Positions 1-9,311 of a DNA stretch of 64,000 bases are shown here, in pieces (the stretch's first letter is position 1; every line of letters starts with the position of its first letter). The stretch lies in assembly GCA_963789495.1 (NCBI GenBank), contig CAWBLP010000012.1:62001-126000 (forward strand). Reading direction: 5' to 3'. The translations under genes and the position numbers were made by a program. This stretch comes from CAWBLP01 sp963789495 (GTDB lineage: Bacteria; Pseudomonadota; Alphaproteobacteria; Acetobacterales; Acetobacteraceae). Under the pieces are notes generated by a model. The model had not been told where the DNA came from, did no database searches, and saw nothing but the letters and a program-made list of their open reading frames with translations.

Positions 1-50
1 AGGGCAGCGGTCACGATGCTTTGGGCCTGAACGAGCGTCAGTTGCGGCAT
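1..50 (-). CDS. Start of a GlcG/HbpS-like heme-binding family protein (partial)
   Basis: Only the first 16 codons lie in the window; the gene runs leftward off the edge. The N-terminus reads MPQLTLVQAQSIVTAAL, the typical beginning of GlcG/HbpS (DUF336) proteins, which usually start with a similar 'LTLAQAQ.I..AAL' helix. A GGGGAG ribosome-binding site sits about eight bases upstream of the ATG at 50. The gene is divergent from the TPR protein beginning at 139. The call rests on a very short stretch and the family is inferred. Confidence 0.45.
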   Translation of the reverse strand, partial: MPQLTLVQAQSIVTAA

Positions 51-138
51 GGCAGGATCTCCCCTTGATTTGCGCGCAGGGTGGCGCGCAAAGCTTGGCT
101 TGACCAGGGGCATGCGCCGCCGGAGATGTTGCGTGCCC

Positions 139-1398
139 ATGAGCCTTTACAGCGAGCAACTGATCGACCTCGCGGTCGCCGCCGCCAGGCAGGGCGCGTT
201 CGCCCAGGCGACAGAGTTGCTCCAACTCGCCCTCGGCCGCTCCGGACGTGACGCCTTCGTACTCTACGGGCTTGGCCACATGGCGACGCGTCAGGGCCGG
301 CACGATGCCGCTCTGTGCTGGCTGACCCAGTCCCTGGAGATCGATCCGGGCAATGCGAAGGCGCATGTCGACCAAGGCCTGGCGCTGTACGGGCTGGGCC
401 GGGACCAGGCCGGCTTCTCCGCGATGCAGCGCGGGCTGGAAATGGACGCCGATCTGGCGATGGCCGTGATGACCGAGGGCATGGAGCTGCTGCGGGCCGG
501 CCAATTCCTGGAGGGATGGCGCAAATTCGACGCCAGGCTGATCGCCGCACCCGGCATCCTGCCACGCCGGGAATTCGCGCAGCCTCGCTGGCTGGGGGAC
601 GAGAACATTGCCGGCCGCACCATCCTGCTGCACTCCGAGCAAGGTCATGGCGATGCGATCCAGTTCGCGCGCTATGCCCCGATGGTCGCCGCGCGGGGTG
701 CGACTGTCCTGGTGGAGGGCCATCGCGGACTGATCCCGCTGTATCGCGGCGTGACCAGCATCACCGGCGCCTTCGTGCTGAACGAAGCACTGCCGCATTT
801 CGACCTGCATTGCCCGCTGCTGAGCCTGCCGCTGGCGTTTCGCACCGAGCTGGCGACGATCCCGGCACCGATTCCTTATCTCGTAGCAGCCGAAGACAGG
901 CTGGCGATATGGCGCCGTCGCCTCGGTCAACGCGATGCGATGCGCATCGGCATCGCCTGGTCCGGCAACCCGGCCTACAAGGCAGACGAAGCGCGTTCGA
1001 TCCCGCTGGAGGTGCTGGAACCGCTGCTGGCCGACCAGCGGTTCGATTTCCACATCCTGCAGACCGAGATTCGCGACACTGACCGGCTGGTGTTGCTGCG
1101 CCTGCCGCACATACGTGACCACACCGACTTCCTGGCGGATTTCGCCGAGACCGCGGCGCTGATCGCGGGGCTCGACCTGGTGGTCACGGTGGACACGTCG
1201 GTGGCGCATCTGGCCGGCGCGTTGGGCGCGCGCACCTGGCTGCTGCTGCCGGCGGTGCCCGATTGGCGCTGGATGGCGGAGCAGGACGACACACCCTGGT
1301 ATCCCACCATGCGCCTGTTCCGGCAGCACATCCCCGGGGACTGGGTGGATGTGATTGCCCGCGTGCGCGCGCGGCTCGCCTCAACCAAGCTCGTTTAG
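139..1398 (+). CDS. TPR-repeat protein with GT9-like glycosyltransferase C-terminal domain
   Basis: Protein of 419 residues. The first ~150 residues are TPR-type helical repeats (for example AKAHVDQGLALYGLGRDQAG). The rest resembles the heptosyltransferase-like (GT9-type) domain often fused to TPRs, with the blocks LLHSEQGHGDAIQFARY, FDLHCPLLSLPLAF, RIGIAWSGNPAY and LVVTVDTSVAHLAGALG. It probably transfers a sugar in cell-surface or protein glycosylation; substrate unknown. A longer reading from 49 would overlap the divergent gene start at 50, so the ATG at 139, with GGAG about ten bases upstream, is preferred. Its 3' end overlaps the convergent hydrolase gene by 18 bp. A longer paralogue lies at 9312-11213 and shares all four blocks. 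Confidence 0.8.
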   Translation: MSLYSEQLIDLAVAAARQGAFAQATELLQLALGRSGRDAFVLYGLGHMATRQGRHDAALCWLTQSLEIDPGNAKAHVDQGLALYGLGRDQAGFSAMQRGLEMDADLAMAVMTEGMELLRAGQFLEGWRKFDARLIAAPGILPRREFAQPRWLGDENIAGRTILLHSEQGHGDAIQFARYAPMVAARGATVLVEGHRGLIPLYRGVTSITGAFVLNEALPHFDLHCPLLSLPLAFRTELATIPAPIPYLVAAEDRLAIWRRRLGQRDAMRIGIAWSGNPAYKADEARSIPLEVLEPLLADQRFDFHILQTEIRDTDRLVLLRLPHIRDHTDFLADFAETAALIAGLDLVVTVDTSVAHLAGALGARTWLLLPAVPDWRWMAEQDDTPWYPTMRLFRQHIPGDWVDVIARVRARLASTKLV

Positions 1399-2622
1399 GA
1401 TCGGCAGCAGGTAGTCCGCGAACAGCGGCGGATTCTCGGCGAACGGAAAATGCCCGATGCCGGGCATCGGCTGGAACCGCACGCCAGGGATTTTTGCTGC
1501 CGTCGCGGCCGAGTGTTCCACCGTGCAGGAGTAGTCATACTCGCCGGTCAGCATGAACAGCCGGCAGCGATTGGTATCGATCCGGCCGATCCGTTCCCTT
1601 GCGTCCCAGTCGCCGGAATAGAAGGCGATATCGCCGAAGAACACCGCCGGTCCGCCCTGGGCATAGCCCCAGGTGATATCGGCCGCGTATTCCGCTGGGC
1701 TCTGCGGCGCGCACAGCGCCCGGATCCATTCCGGCACGAACAAGGCCTGGTTCACCTGCGGATGCGCGGCCCAATGGGTCTGACGGCGCTCGATCCGCTC
1801 GCTGGCCTCGCAGGCGACGATGCCGGTGAAGGCGTCGGGGTGGCGATAGGCCAGTTCCAGGCAGATTTCCCCCGACATCGAGGCGCCGAGGACGATCGGG
1901 CGTTGCAGCCCGGCGGCAGCGATGAACCCCATGATCAGCTCGACATAGAGGTCGGTGTTGAGCCGCCAGGCACCAGGGACGGCGCCTTCGGGCGGCAGCG
2001 ACCGGCCGTGCCAGGGCAGGTCGAACGCCACCAGCCGGTGCTGTGCGGTGAGCCGGGGATCGGCCATCAGCCCGTGGAATTGGCGTGCATCGGCGCCGGC
2101 GGTGTGCAGGCACAGGATGTCGCGGCCGGTCCCGGCGGTCTCGTAATAGACCTGGTAGCGGGTGCCGGCGGCCGTCACGGGCGCATACCGGCCGGTGACG
2201 GCGGGAGTGGGACGTGGGCCGGTGCTGGGATTAAGCCAGACTGGCACCGGGGTGGGGCGGCCGAACGCGAGCCACTTGCCGATGTCGAGGATGCGGCGGG
2301 CGAGGTGAGCGTGCTGCATGAAAGTGAGCTGGTCGCCACCGATTGCGAACTCCGGCACGCGGTAAAGCATGGCGAAGATGCCGTGATAGTGGCGCGGCGG
2401 GATCGGCTGCAGGAACTTCTCCCACACGGACCCGGGCGCGCTCAGGGTGAAGGCGGGTGTGCCTGCCTCCGGCTGCACACGGCCATCCTCAAGGGTGAAG
2501 ACCGTGGCAATGCCGTCGCGTTCGATCGCGAAGCACACCGACCAGGGACCGGCCCAGGCGGCGAGCACGGCGTCATCGGCGCAGGCAGCCCGCCAGGTGG
2601 CGGGATCGGGAAACGCGGTCAT
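1381..2622 (-). CDS. Alpha/beta hydrolase with N-terminal SCP2-like region
   Basis: Protein of 413 residues. The C-terminal two thirds is an alpha/beta-hydrolase fold: an oxyanion region at ILCLHTAGADARQF, the nucleophile elbow GASMSG (serine nucleophile), an acidic residue near TGEYDYSC and the catalytic histidine in MPGIGHFPFAENP. The first ~120 residues (WSVCFAIERDGIATVFTLEDG) look like an SCP2/sterol-carrier-type fold, a fusion seen in some predicted hydrolases. The substrate cannot be told. It lies 82 bp downstream of the dehydrogenase at 2705-3604 on the same strand, so the two may be co-transcribed, perhaps in catabolism of a small carboxylic ester. Confidence 0.8.
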   Translation of the reverse strand: MTAFPDPATWRAACADDAVLAAWAGPWSVCFAIERDGIATVFTLEDGRVQPEAGTPAFTLSAPGSVWEKFLQPIPPRHYHGIFAMLYRVPEFAIGGDQLTFMQHAHLARRILDIGKWLAFGRPTPVPVWLNPSTGPRPTPAVTGRYAPVTAAGTRYQVYYETAGTGRDILCLHTAGADARQFHGLMADPRLTAQHRLVAFDLPWHGRSLPPEGAVPGAWRLNTDLYVELIMGFIAAAGLQRPIVLGASMSGEICLELAYRHPDAFTGIVACEASERIERRQTHWAAHPQVNQALFVPEWIRALCAPQSPAEYAADITWGYAQGGPAVFFGDIAFYSGDWDARERIGRIDTNRCRLFMLTGEYDYSCTVEHSAATAAKIPGVRFQPMPGIGHFPFAENPPLFADYLLPILNELG

Positions 2623-2704
2623 GGTCTTCCTTCAGTGCGACAGGTCGTGATCGACCGCGCATCGGACGGATGCGGCAGCGGCACGGGGGTGGGCTGGAAC
2701 CCGC

Positions 2705-3604
2705 TCACAGCGGGTCGATCACCTGCAGCACGACGGGGTGGTATTCCTCACCATGGCCCTGGCGTTCCGCTTCCTGCAGCCGCTGCATGGTCAGGCGGGC
2801 GCCGGGCACCTCCAGCCCGGCGGCGTCGGCCATCGCCAGCGCATAGGACAGGTCCTTCATCGCGTAGCGAGTGGAGAAGGCCCGCTCGGGGAAGACCCGC
2901 GGCAGCATCGACTTCATCGCATGGCTGCGCAGCACGAAACTGTCGCCGGAGCCCAGCGCGACGGCGGACAGCAGCGTGTCGGGCGGCACGCCGTTGCGGC
3001 GGCCGATCGCGATCGCCTCGGCGATCGCCGCGGTGTTCTGGAACACCAGCATGTTGTTGAGGATCTTGACCACCTGGCCGCAGCCGACCGGGCCGCAATG
3101 GGTCACGTCGGTGCCCATGGTTTCCAGGATCGGGCGGACATGCGCAAACACCGGGTCGGAGGCGCCGACCATGATGCTGAGTTCGCCCTTGGCGGCGGCC
3201 TCCCGCGTGCGGGCGACCGGCGCGTCGGCGTAGCCGATGCCGCGTGCATCCAGCCGCGCGCCGATCTCCCGGGTCAGCGCCACCGGCGCGGTGCTGGTAT
3301 CCACCACGCACTGGCCTGCGGCGAGCCCCGGCTCCAGCGCGGAGACCACGGCCTGCACCGCCTTGCCGTCCGGCAGCGACATCAGCACCAGATCGGCCTG
3401 CCGGGCGATCTGCACCAGGGTCGCGGCCGTGACGCCAAATTCCGCCAGCCGCGCCGCCGGCTCGGGGCGAAGATCATGCGCCAGCACGGTCTTGCCCGAC
3501 CGCCGAGCCAGGTGGCCGCACATCGGTTCGCCCATCACGCCGAGGCCGATGAATCCGATGGTCGAGATCGGCCGCAAGGCGGCTTGATTGGTGGACATGA
3601 ACAT
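2705..3604 (-). CDS. NAD(P)-dependent 3-hydroxyisobutyrate-dehydrogenase-family oxidoreductase
   Basis: Protein of 299 residues, the usual family length. The N-terminal Rossmann motif is GFIGLGVMGEPMCGHLARR. The substrate-binding segment is VDTSTAPVALTREI followed by ADAPVARTREAAAKGELSIM. The catalytic lysine lies in GCGQVVKILNNMLVF. These are the diagnostic motifs of beta-hydroxyacid dehydrogenases (HIBADH, tartronate semialdehyde reductase, GarR). The preferred substrate is not determined by sequence. The ATG at 3604 has AAGGAA five bases upstream. It is divergent from the peptidase-like hydrolase at 3704 and lies upstream of the hydrolase at 1381-2622, so a two-gene catabolic unit is plausible. 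Confidence 0.85.
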   Translation of the reverse strand: MFMSTNQAALRPISTIGFIGLGVMGEPMCGHLARRSGKTVLAHDLRPEPAARLAEFGVTAATLVQIARQADLVLMSLPDGKAVQAVVSALEPGLAAGQCVVDTSTAPVALTREIGARLDARGIGYADAPVARTREAAAKGELSIMVGASDPVFAHVRPILETMGTDVTHCGPVGCGQVVKILNNMLVFQNTAAIAEAIAIGRRNGVPPDTLLSAVALGSGDSFVLRSHAMKSMLPRVFPERAFSTRYAMKDLSYALAMADAAGLEVPGARLTMQRLQEAERQGHGEEYHPVVLQVIDPL

Positions 3605-3703
3605 AATTCCTTCTGGTCCGGCGCAATCTTGGTCAGCCGCGGCGGGCTGTCAAAATCGGCGAGGCTCTGGGACAGTGCGGTCGGGGAGATCGGGAGACCG
3701 AAG

Positions 3704-4582
3704 ATGTATGCGTCTGTGCGCGGCACGAAAATCTACTTCGATATCGAGGGCGCCGGCCTGGTGCCGGATGGCGAGCGCATGCGTGATCGGCCGGTGGCGA
3801 TGGTGATCCATGGCGGGCCTGGCGGCGACCATAGCGGCTTCAAGCCCGGGATGAGCTCGCTCGCGGATCGGATGCAATTGGTCTACTTCGATCATCGCGG
3901 TCAGGGCCGGTCAGGCCAATCCGATCCGCATGCCGATCCCGCCCGTTTCACGCTCGACGAAAATGTCGAGGACATGGAGGCGCTGCGCCGGCATCTCGGG
4001 GCCGGCCCGGTGGTGTCGATCGGCACCTCCTATGGCGGCATGGTCGCCATGGCCCATGCCGCGCGCTACTCGGACGCGGTCTCCCACCTGGTCCTGGTGG
4101 TCACCGCCGCGCATGGCGGCTTCATCCCACGTGCGCAGGAGATTGTCCGGGCCCGCGGTTCGGCGGAGCAGCAGCGCGTCTGCGACACGTTATGGGCCGG
4201 GGCGTTCCAGACACGGGAGGAGCTGCGGCACTATTACGAGGTAATGGGGCCGCTCTATTCGCGGCGCTACGATCCGGCCGCCGCGGCATCGGGCCGCGCG
4301 CGGGCAATCCATTCGCCGGTGCCGTTGAACCGGGCCTTCGGTCCCGACGGGTTCCTGCGCAGCTTCGACCTGCGGCCCGAATTGTCGCGGATCGCGGCAC
4401 CCACGCTGATCCTGGCCGGGCGGCACGACTGGATCTGTCCGGTCGAATTCTCCGAGGAGATCCACCGGCTGATCCCTGGCTCCGATCTGCGCGTCTTCGA
4501 GGAGAGCAGCCATTCGATCCGGGCCGACGAGCCAGAGGCGATGCTGGATGCGATCCGCGGCTTTTTGGTCTATCGAAACTGA
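3704..4582 (+). CDS. Alpha/beta hydrolase, proline-iminopeptidase-like
   Basis: Protein of 292 residues. It carries the HGGPGGDHSG oxyanion motif that marks the proline iminopeptidase / tricorn-interacting-factor branch, YFDHRGQGRSGQSD, the nucleophile elbow GTSYGG, an aspartate in LAGRHDWICPVEFS and a histidine in EESSHSIRADEPEA, giving a Ser-Asp-His triad. The ATG at 3704 lies at the divergent promoter region shared with the dehydrogenase at 2705-3604. An upstream extension of the same frame runs antisense through that dehydrogenase and is rejected. It ends 20 bp before the convergent tmk. It could equally be an epoxide or ester hydrolase; peptidase activity is inferred from the HGGPG motif. 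Confidence 0.85.
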   Translation: MYASVRGTKIYFDIEGAGLVPDGERMRDRPVAMVIHGGPGGDHSGFKPGMSSLADRMQLVYFDHRGQGRSGQSDPHADPARFTLDENVEDMEALRRHLGAGPVVSIGTSYGGMVAMAHAARYSDAVSHLVLVVTAAHGGFIPRAQEIVRARGSAEQQRVCDTLWAGAFQTREELRHYYEVMGPLYSRRYDPAAAASGRARAIHSPVPLNRAFGPDGFLRSFDLRPELSRIAAPTLILAGRHDWICPVEFSEEIHRLIPGSDLRVFEESSHSIRADEPEAMLDAIRGFLVYRN

Positions 4583-4601
4583 GGATAACGGGCCGAAACG
4601 A

Positions 4602-5228
4602 TCAGTCCGCCAGCGCCAGGCGTCGCCGCAATGCCTGTAGGATTGCCGCGTGCACTTCGGTCGCTGGCGCATCGGCTGGAACCAGCACGCAGCGGTCCGG
4701 TGCCGCTTCGGCGATGTCGCGGAACGCCTGGTTCACCCGGGCATGGAACAGCGTGTCCAGCCGTTCATAGCGGTCGGCCATCTCGCCACGCTGCAGCAGG
4801 CGGGACAGTGCGACCGGCCCGGACACATCCAGCACGATCGTCACGTCGGGCACCAGGCCGATCAGCCCGGTCAGACTGGCAATCGCGGCGCGGTCGGCGC
4901 CTTGCCCGTAGCCCTGATACGCCATGGTGGAATCGGCGAAGCGGTCGCATACCACCCACATCCCCGCCGCCAACGCCGGGCGGATGGTTTTCTCGACATG
5001 TTCGGCGCGCGCCGCGAAATGCAGCAATGTCTCCGCCGGCGACGACCACTCGATAGAACCGCCCAGGAGCAGGCTGCGCAGCAATTCGGCGCCCGGCGCA
5101 CCCCCCGGCTCCCGCGTGCGCAGGACCGGCAGGCCCCGCGCCGTCAGCGCGTCGGCGAGCAGTCGGACCTGGGTGGATTTCCCCGCCCCCTCGCCGCCTT
5201 CCAACGTGATGAAACGACCGATGGCCAT
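4602..5228 (-). CDS. tmk: Thymidylate kinase
   Basis: Phosphorylates dTMP to dTDP for DNA synthesis. Protein of 208 residues, the normal length for Tmk. The P-loop is GGEGAGKST near the N-terminus; then come the TREPGG motif, DRFADSTMAYQGYGQG (the DR(Y/F/H) nucleotide-monophosphate site) and a lid region around QRGEMADRYERL. The start at 5228 (MAIGRFITLEGG) is chosen because Tmk begins just before the P-loop strand; a longer in-frame reading adds 28 residues without family resemblance. It lies 172 bp downstream of uvrD on the same strand and converges with the hydrolase at 3704-4582. Confidence 0.95.
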   Translation of the reverse strand: MAIGRFITLEGGEGAGKSTQVRLLADALTARGLPVLRTREPGGAPGAELLRSLLLGGSIEWSSPAETLLHFAARAEHVEKTIRPALAAGMWVVCDRFADSTMAYQGYGQGADRAAIASLTGLIGLVPDVTIVLDVSGPVALSRLLQRGEMADRYERLDTLFHARVNQAFRDIAEAAPDRCVLVPADAPATEVHAAILQALRRRLALAD

Positions 5229-5400
5229 GCCGAAATCCTGGTGGAAGCCGCCATGATAAGCCATCCGCTGCACGATGGGAGGCTTGGGAGGCCGCCTTGG
5301 GCGCATCGTCACGATGGCCGAAGGCAGCGTTCGGCGATCACCAGCTTCGGGATGCGACGAGAATCGGCGCGATCCCCTGGGTCAAACGTCTGCAGGTCTG

Positions 5401-7593
5401 TCAGGCCAATTCCACGAAACGGTCCAGCACCCGCTTGTCGCCGGCCTTATCGAAGGCAATGTCCAGCCTGTCGTCTTCAGCCGCGGTCACCGTCCCGTAG
5501 CCGAACTTCTGGTGGAACACGCGCGCGCCCACCGGCACCGCGTCGCTGCGCGCCTGGCGGGTCGGCTGTTCCCAGGCTTCCACCACCCGGGTCCGCCGCG
5601 CCACCAGCGGAAACTGGCCGGAAAAGGCCACCGCCGACGCAATCCGCGCATCCCGCGCGAGGGCTGCCGAACCGGTCCGTTCAACCTCGGCGTCCGGCAG
5701 TTCGTCCAGGAAACGGCTGGGGATGCTGCTCTGCCAGTTGGCATAGATCCGCCGATTGGCCGCGTGACTGACGATGGCGCGCCGCCGCGCCCGGGTCAGT
5801 CCGACATAGGCGAGCCGTCGCTCCTCCTCCAGGGACTTCAGCCCGCCTTCATCCATCGCGCGCTGGCTCGGAAACAGCCCTTCCTCCCAACCCGGGAGGA
5901 ATACGGTGTCGAATTCCAGCCCCTTTGCCCCGTGCAGCGTCATCAGGCTGACCCGATCGCCTTCGGCGGCTTCCTCATTCTCCACCACCAGCGATACATG
6001 ATCGAGGAAGCCCTGCAGCGTTTCGAAATCCGCCAGCGCCCGCACCAACTCCTTCAGGTTCTCCAGCCGGCCCGGCGCTTCCGCGGATTTGTCCTGCTTC
6101 CACATCTCGGTATAGCCGCTCTCATCCAGCAACGTCGCCGCGGTCAGCACGTGCCCTTCACCGGCTTCGAGCATACCGCGCCACCTGGCAAAGCCGCGGA
6201 GCAGCGTGCCGACCGATTCCTTCACCCTGCCTTTTAGGCCGCCTGTCTGCACCAGCCGCGCTGCGGCGAGCGACAGCGGCAGGCCCTCGGCGCGTGCGGT
6301 CTCATGCATGGACCGCAGGGCCACCTCACCCACGCCGCGGCGTGGCACATTGATGATGCGCTCGAAGGCCAGGTCGTCGGCCGGCTGTACGGTGGCGCGC
6401 ATATAGGCGATGGCGTCGCGGATCTCGGCGCGCTCGTAGAAGCGCAGGCCGCCGACCACGCGATAGGGCAGGCCGAGTGTGATCAGCCGCTCCTCGAAGG
6501 CGCGGGTCTGAAAGCCGGCCCGCACCAGGATCGCCATTTCCGCCAGCGGGTGCCCATCCCGGCGCAGCGCCTCAATGCGGTCCCCCACCATGCGGGCCTC
6601 CTCATCGGAGTCCCACAGGCCGATGATGGTGACCTTCTCCCCATGCTGGGCATCGTGCCGGCCAGGTCGCAAGGTCTTGCCGAGCCGCCCCTCGTTATGC
6701 GCGATCAGCGCCGATGCGGCGGCCAGGATCGGCGCGGTGGAGCGATAATTGGATTCCAGCCGCACGATCCGGGCACCCGGGAAATCCTTCTCGAAGCGCA
6801 GGATGTTTTCCACCTCCGCGCCGCGCCAGGAGTAGATCGACTGGTCGTCATCACCGACGCAGCAGATGTTCTTGTGCGCCTGGGCCAGCAGGCGCAGCCA
6901 AAGATACTGCACCAGGTTGGTATCCTGGTACTCGTCCACCAGAATGTAGCGGAAGCGACGATGATAATCGGCCAGCACGTCCGGCTGGTTGCGGAGGATC
7001 TCCGTCATGTGCAGCAGCAGATCGCCGAAATCCGCGGCGTTCAGCGCCCGCAGCCGCGCCTGATAGGCCGCATACAGCGCAGTCGCTCGGCCGCCGGCGA
7101 AGTCGGTGTCCTCAGTCGGGGTAATCCGCGCCGGCGTCAGCCCGCGATCCTTCCAACGCTGGATCACCGCCATCAGCGCGGGGGGCTGCCAGCGCTTGGT
7201 GTCGATGCGTTCAGCCTCCATCACCTGCTTCAAAAGCCGCAACTGGTCGTCGGTATCGAGGATTGTAAAATTGCTCGTCAACCCGACCAGCTCGGCGTGC
7301 CGGCGGAGCATTCGGGCACACAGCGCATGGAACGTGCCGAGCCAGAGCGCTTCGGCGGGGCGACCGAGCAGCGCGCCGACCCGCTCCCGCATTTCGCGGG
7401 CCGCCTTGTTGGTGAAGGTGACCGCCAGAACCTGTCCCGGCGCGGCGCGACCGGTCAGCAGAATATGCGCGAAACGGGTGGTCAAGACGCGTGTCTTGCC
7501 GGTGCCGGCCCCGGCCAGCACCAACACAGGCCCATCCACGGTCTCAACGGCGTCCCGCTGCTCCGGGTTCAGGCGAGCCAGGTAGTCGGTCAT
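5401..7593 (-). CDS. uvrD: UvrD/PcrA-type superfamily 1 DNA helicase
   Basis: ATP-dependent 3'-5' helicase of nucleotide-excision and mismatch repair. Protein of 730 residues. Motifs in order: Q motif LNPEQRDAV, Walker A AGAGTGKTRVLTTR (residues ~25-40), TFTNKAAREMRER (Ia), Walker B YILVDEYQDTN, GDDDQSIYSWRGAE (III), LESNYRS (IV), MTLHGAKGLEFDTVFLPG (V) and EERRLAYVGLTRARRR (VI). The C-terminal ~60 residues end in a Tudor-like segment (VFHQKFGYGTVTA..DRLDIAFDKAGDKRVLDRFVE), typical of UvrD/PcrA. The ATG at 7593 (MTDYLARLNPEQ) fits the family start. No frame damage is seen in this 2.2-kb gene, unlike the atp and kdp regions. Confidence 0.95.
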   Translation of the reverse strand: MTDYLARLNPEQRDAVETVDGPVLVLAGAGTGKTRVLTTRFAHILLTGRAAPGQVLAVTFTNKAAREMRERVGALLGRPAEALWLGTFHALCARMLRRHAELVGLTSNFTILDTDDQLRLLKQVMEAERIDTKRWQPPALMAVIQRWKDRGLTPARITPTEDTDFAGGRATALYAAYQARLRALNAADFGDLLLHMTEILRNQPDVLADYHRRFRYILVDEYQDTNLVQYLWLRLLAQAHKNICCVGDDDQSIYSWRGAEVENILRFEKDFPGARIVRLESNYRSTAPILAAASALIAHNEGRLGKTLRPGRHDAQHGEKVTIIGLWDSDEEARMVGDRIEALRRDGHPLAEMAILVRAGFQTRAFEERLITLGLPYRVVGGLRFYERAEIRDAIAYMRATVQPADDLAFERIINVPRRGVGEVALRSMHETARAEGLPLSLAAARLVQTGGLKGRVKESVGTLLRGFARWRGMLEAGEGHVLTAATLLDESGYTEMWKQDKSAEAPGRLENLKELVRALADFETLQGFLDHVSLVVENEEAAEGDRVSLMTLHGAKGLEFDTVFLPGWEEGLFPSQRAMDEGGLKSLEEERRLAYVGLTRARRRAIVSHAANRRIYANWQSSIPSRFLDELPDAEVERTGSAALARDARIASAVAFSGQFPLVARRTRVVEAWEQPTRQARSDAVPVGARVFHQKFGYGTVTAAEDDRLDIAFDKAGDKRVLDRFVELA

Positions 7594-8044
7594 CGACGGA
7601 AAAATCGGTAAAGCACGGAGCCAGCATACTGGGTGGGCCATGGCAGTGGCCAGCGTGGTTCAGCTGCAGAAACGCGCATCCGATGCGAGGCGCGGCGCTT
7701 CCATGGCCAGGGGCCGCATCACCTTCGCAGCAAAACTCGGGACAGATTTCGCAAAAAGCGTCCTGTAAGATCCGCCGACACTGTGGTCGCCGCCAGCAAA
7801 GCGGGGGCCGATAATGGTCCATGGATCGTCAGTTGTGGCGGGCAGGTCAGCGTTCCGCCGAGACCAGCGGTGCGTTGGGCGGTGGCGTCATCGCATGCAG
7901 GGCGCCGGGTCACCAAGAGCGCCTTGCCGACAGTCGTCCAGTCAAGAAACACCCGGAATGCCTGATGCATTCCGGGTTAGAATCAAGTTTACCTGGGATG
8001 GAAACCTTGTTCGGGTATCAAGCCGGGCTTTTAGCCGGTTCCAA
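7594..8044. other. Intergenic region upstream of uvrD
   Basis: 451 bp without a supportable gene. It should carry the uvrD promoter and holds the terminator hairpin at 7951-7977 that follows the PEP-CTERM gene. Open frames on both strands here have no recognisable motifs. Confidence 0.6.
7951..7977 (-). terminator. Intrinsic terminator after the PEP-CTERM gene
   Basis: A perfect 10-bp inverted repeat (ACCCGGAATG / CATTCCGGGT) with a 7-base loop. On the minus strand it is followed by GTTTCTTG, a short T-rich tail. It sits 68 bp beyond the stop of the minus-strand gene at 8045-8743, in the correct place to end that transcript before uvrD. Confidence 0.65.
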
Positions 8045-8743
8045 TCAGGAACGGCGGCGGCGGCGCGCCATGCCAAGACCGAACAGTCCGGCCCCGAGCA
8101 TCGCCAGCGAAGCGGGCTCCGGAACGTTGGTGGGCGGCGGCGGGGGCGGCGGAGGCGGAGGCGGCGGGGGAGGAGGCGGTGGCGGGTTCGCGGGTGCACC
8201 CAGGGTCGCGCTGACCGAAAAGGAGCCGTAGTTGCCTGGCGCGATCGGCCCGCCGGCGGTCTCGGTGAACGAGATCGTCAAGCTGGCATTGTCCGGATCG
8301 AGGCCAGAGGTGGTGCCGGCCGTGGTGAATGTGCCGACCAGGTAGTAGCTGAGGCTCTCGGTGCCGGTTGCTGCGGAGCCCGTGGTGCCGGTCAGCTGCG
8401 AGGTGAAGGTCGATCCACCAATAACCGCGCTGGCAGCGGACACGAACGTGCCGTTCGCCGAACTCAGTGCGAAGCCATTGAGATTGGTCTTGTCGAAGAT
8501 CGTGTCAGCGATCGCGCTGCCACCCGGGATCAGGGTGAAATCGCCGGTGCGGGACCCCCATACGATGGTGGACAGGCTCAGCGAGGATGCGCCGAACAGA
8601 TCAACCGCCGGCGTCGGAGTGACGTCGCCAATAACGACGACGGTCCCAGTTCCAGCGATTGGTGCCGCAATCGCCGTTCCGCCCGGGATGAACCCCGCAG
8701 CGATAGCCACGATTGCGCTCGTGGCCAGTAGTTGATGTCTCAT
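8045..8743 (-). CDS. PEP-CTERM-anchored exported protein with an 18-proline tract
   Basis: Protein of 232 residues. It has an N-terminal signal peptide (hydrophobic stretch LLATSAIVAIAAGFIPGG, cleavage probably after AIAA), a ~150-residue Ser/Thr/Gly-rich beta-type body with no recognised domain, a run of 18 prolines (codons at 8132-8185), then VPEPASLAMLGAGLFGLGMA followed by RRRRRS. That tail is the PEP-CTERM sorting signal: VPEP, a membrane segment and a basic end. Such signals are handled by exosortase and linked to exopolysaccharide or biofilm matrix. The ATG at 8743 has an AAGGAG site six bases upstream. No exosortase gene is in the window. A hairpin terminator follows at 7951-7977. Confidence 0.85.
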   Translation of the reverse strand: MRHQLLATSAIVAIAAGFIPGGTAIAAPIAGTGTVVVIGDVTPTPAVDLFGASSLSLSTIVWGSRTGDFTLIPGGSAIADTIFDKTNLNGFALSSANGTFVSAASAVIGGSTFTSQLTGTTGSAATGTESLSYYLVGTFTTAGTTSGLDPDNASLTISFTETAGGPIAPGNYGSFSVSATLGAPANPPPPPPPPPPPPPPPPPPTNVPEPASLAMLGAGLFGLGMARRRRRS

Positions 8744-9311
8744 CAAGGTCTCCTTCCGCCGTCACAGGCGCCCGAATTTTCCGCCCTACGTCACGCTCGA
8801 CACCATGTCGCGCCGTCTGACTTTCGGGCACCCAACTCTGAGGCTCTTGAAGCATCTTCCGTGCCACGGATGTTTTATCCTATTTATCAATATGTTATAT
8901 GGATCATGGTGGATCGAAGAGGCCGGTCTGTAAAATCCTCCGACTCCTCTCGACATGCCGCCGGAACTTACGAACGCCGCGCCGGGCCACTGCGGGTCAG
9001 TTGCCCGCAGAGCCCTCATCCAGGTGTGCGCCCCGCTCGAACGGTCGCTTTCGAAGGCCCTTCATTCCCCCAGCAGGTCAGACGGATGCCCGCGCCGTCG
9101 TGGAACCACGATGGCGAGGGATCAATGATTTTCCGATGAAATGCGGGAGCCGGCGCGCCCCAGACACAACTCACACGTGTCTCGCGCAGCGCCAGCCCGG
9201 GACGATAGCTGCGCCGGACGCGACGGATCGACATCGAGGCAACGAACGGATTGGCAGGCCCGGCATTCGACACGACCCCGAGCCAGGGTCATTGACCCGA
9301 AGGGCCGGCGT
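8744..9311. other. Intergenic region with AT-rich island
   Basis: 568 bp between two minus-strand genes, with no convincing coding frame. An AT-rich patch at about 8872-8902 stands out in this GC-rich DNA and lies about 130 bp upstream of the PEP-CTERM start, so it may hold that gene's promoter or an upstream regulatory site; no clean -35/-10 pair can be assigned. The rest shows nothing recognisable. Confidence 0.4.

Noticed and set aside
2738..3703. A 322-codon in-frame extension upstream of the hydrolase at 3704
   Set aside because: It is antisense to a well-supported dehydrogenase gene and has no motifs; the family start falls at 3704.
7821..8231. Plus-strand frame encoding a polyglycine protein
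   Set aside because: It is the antisense of the polyproline tract of the PEP-CTERM gene, which has a signal peptide, RBS and sorting signal.
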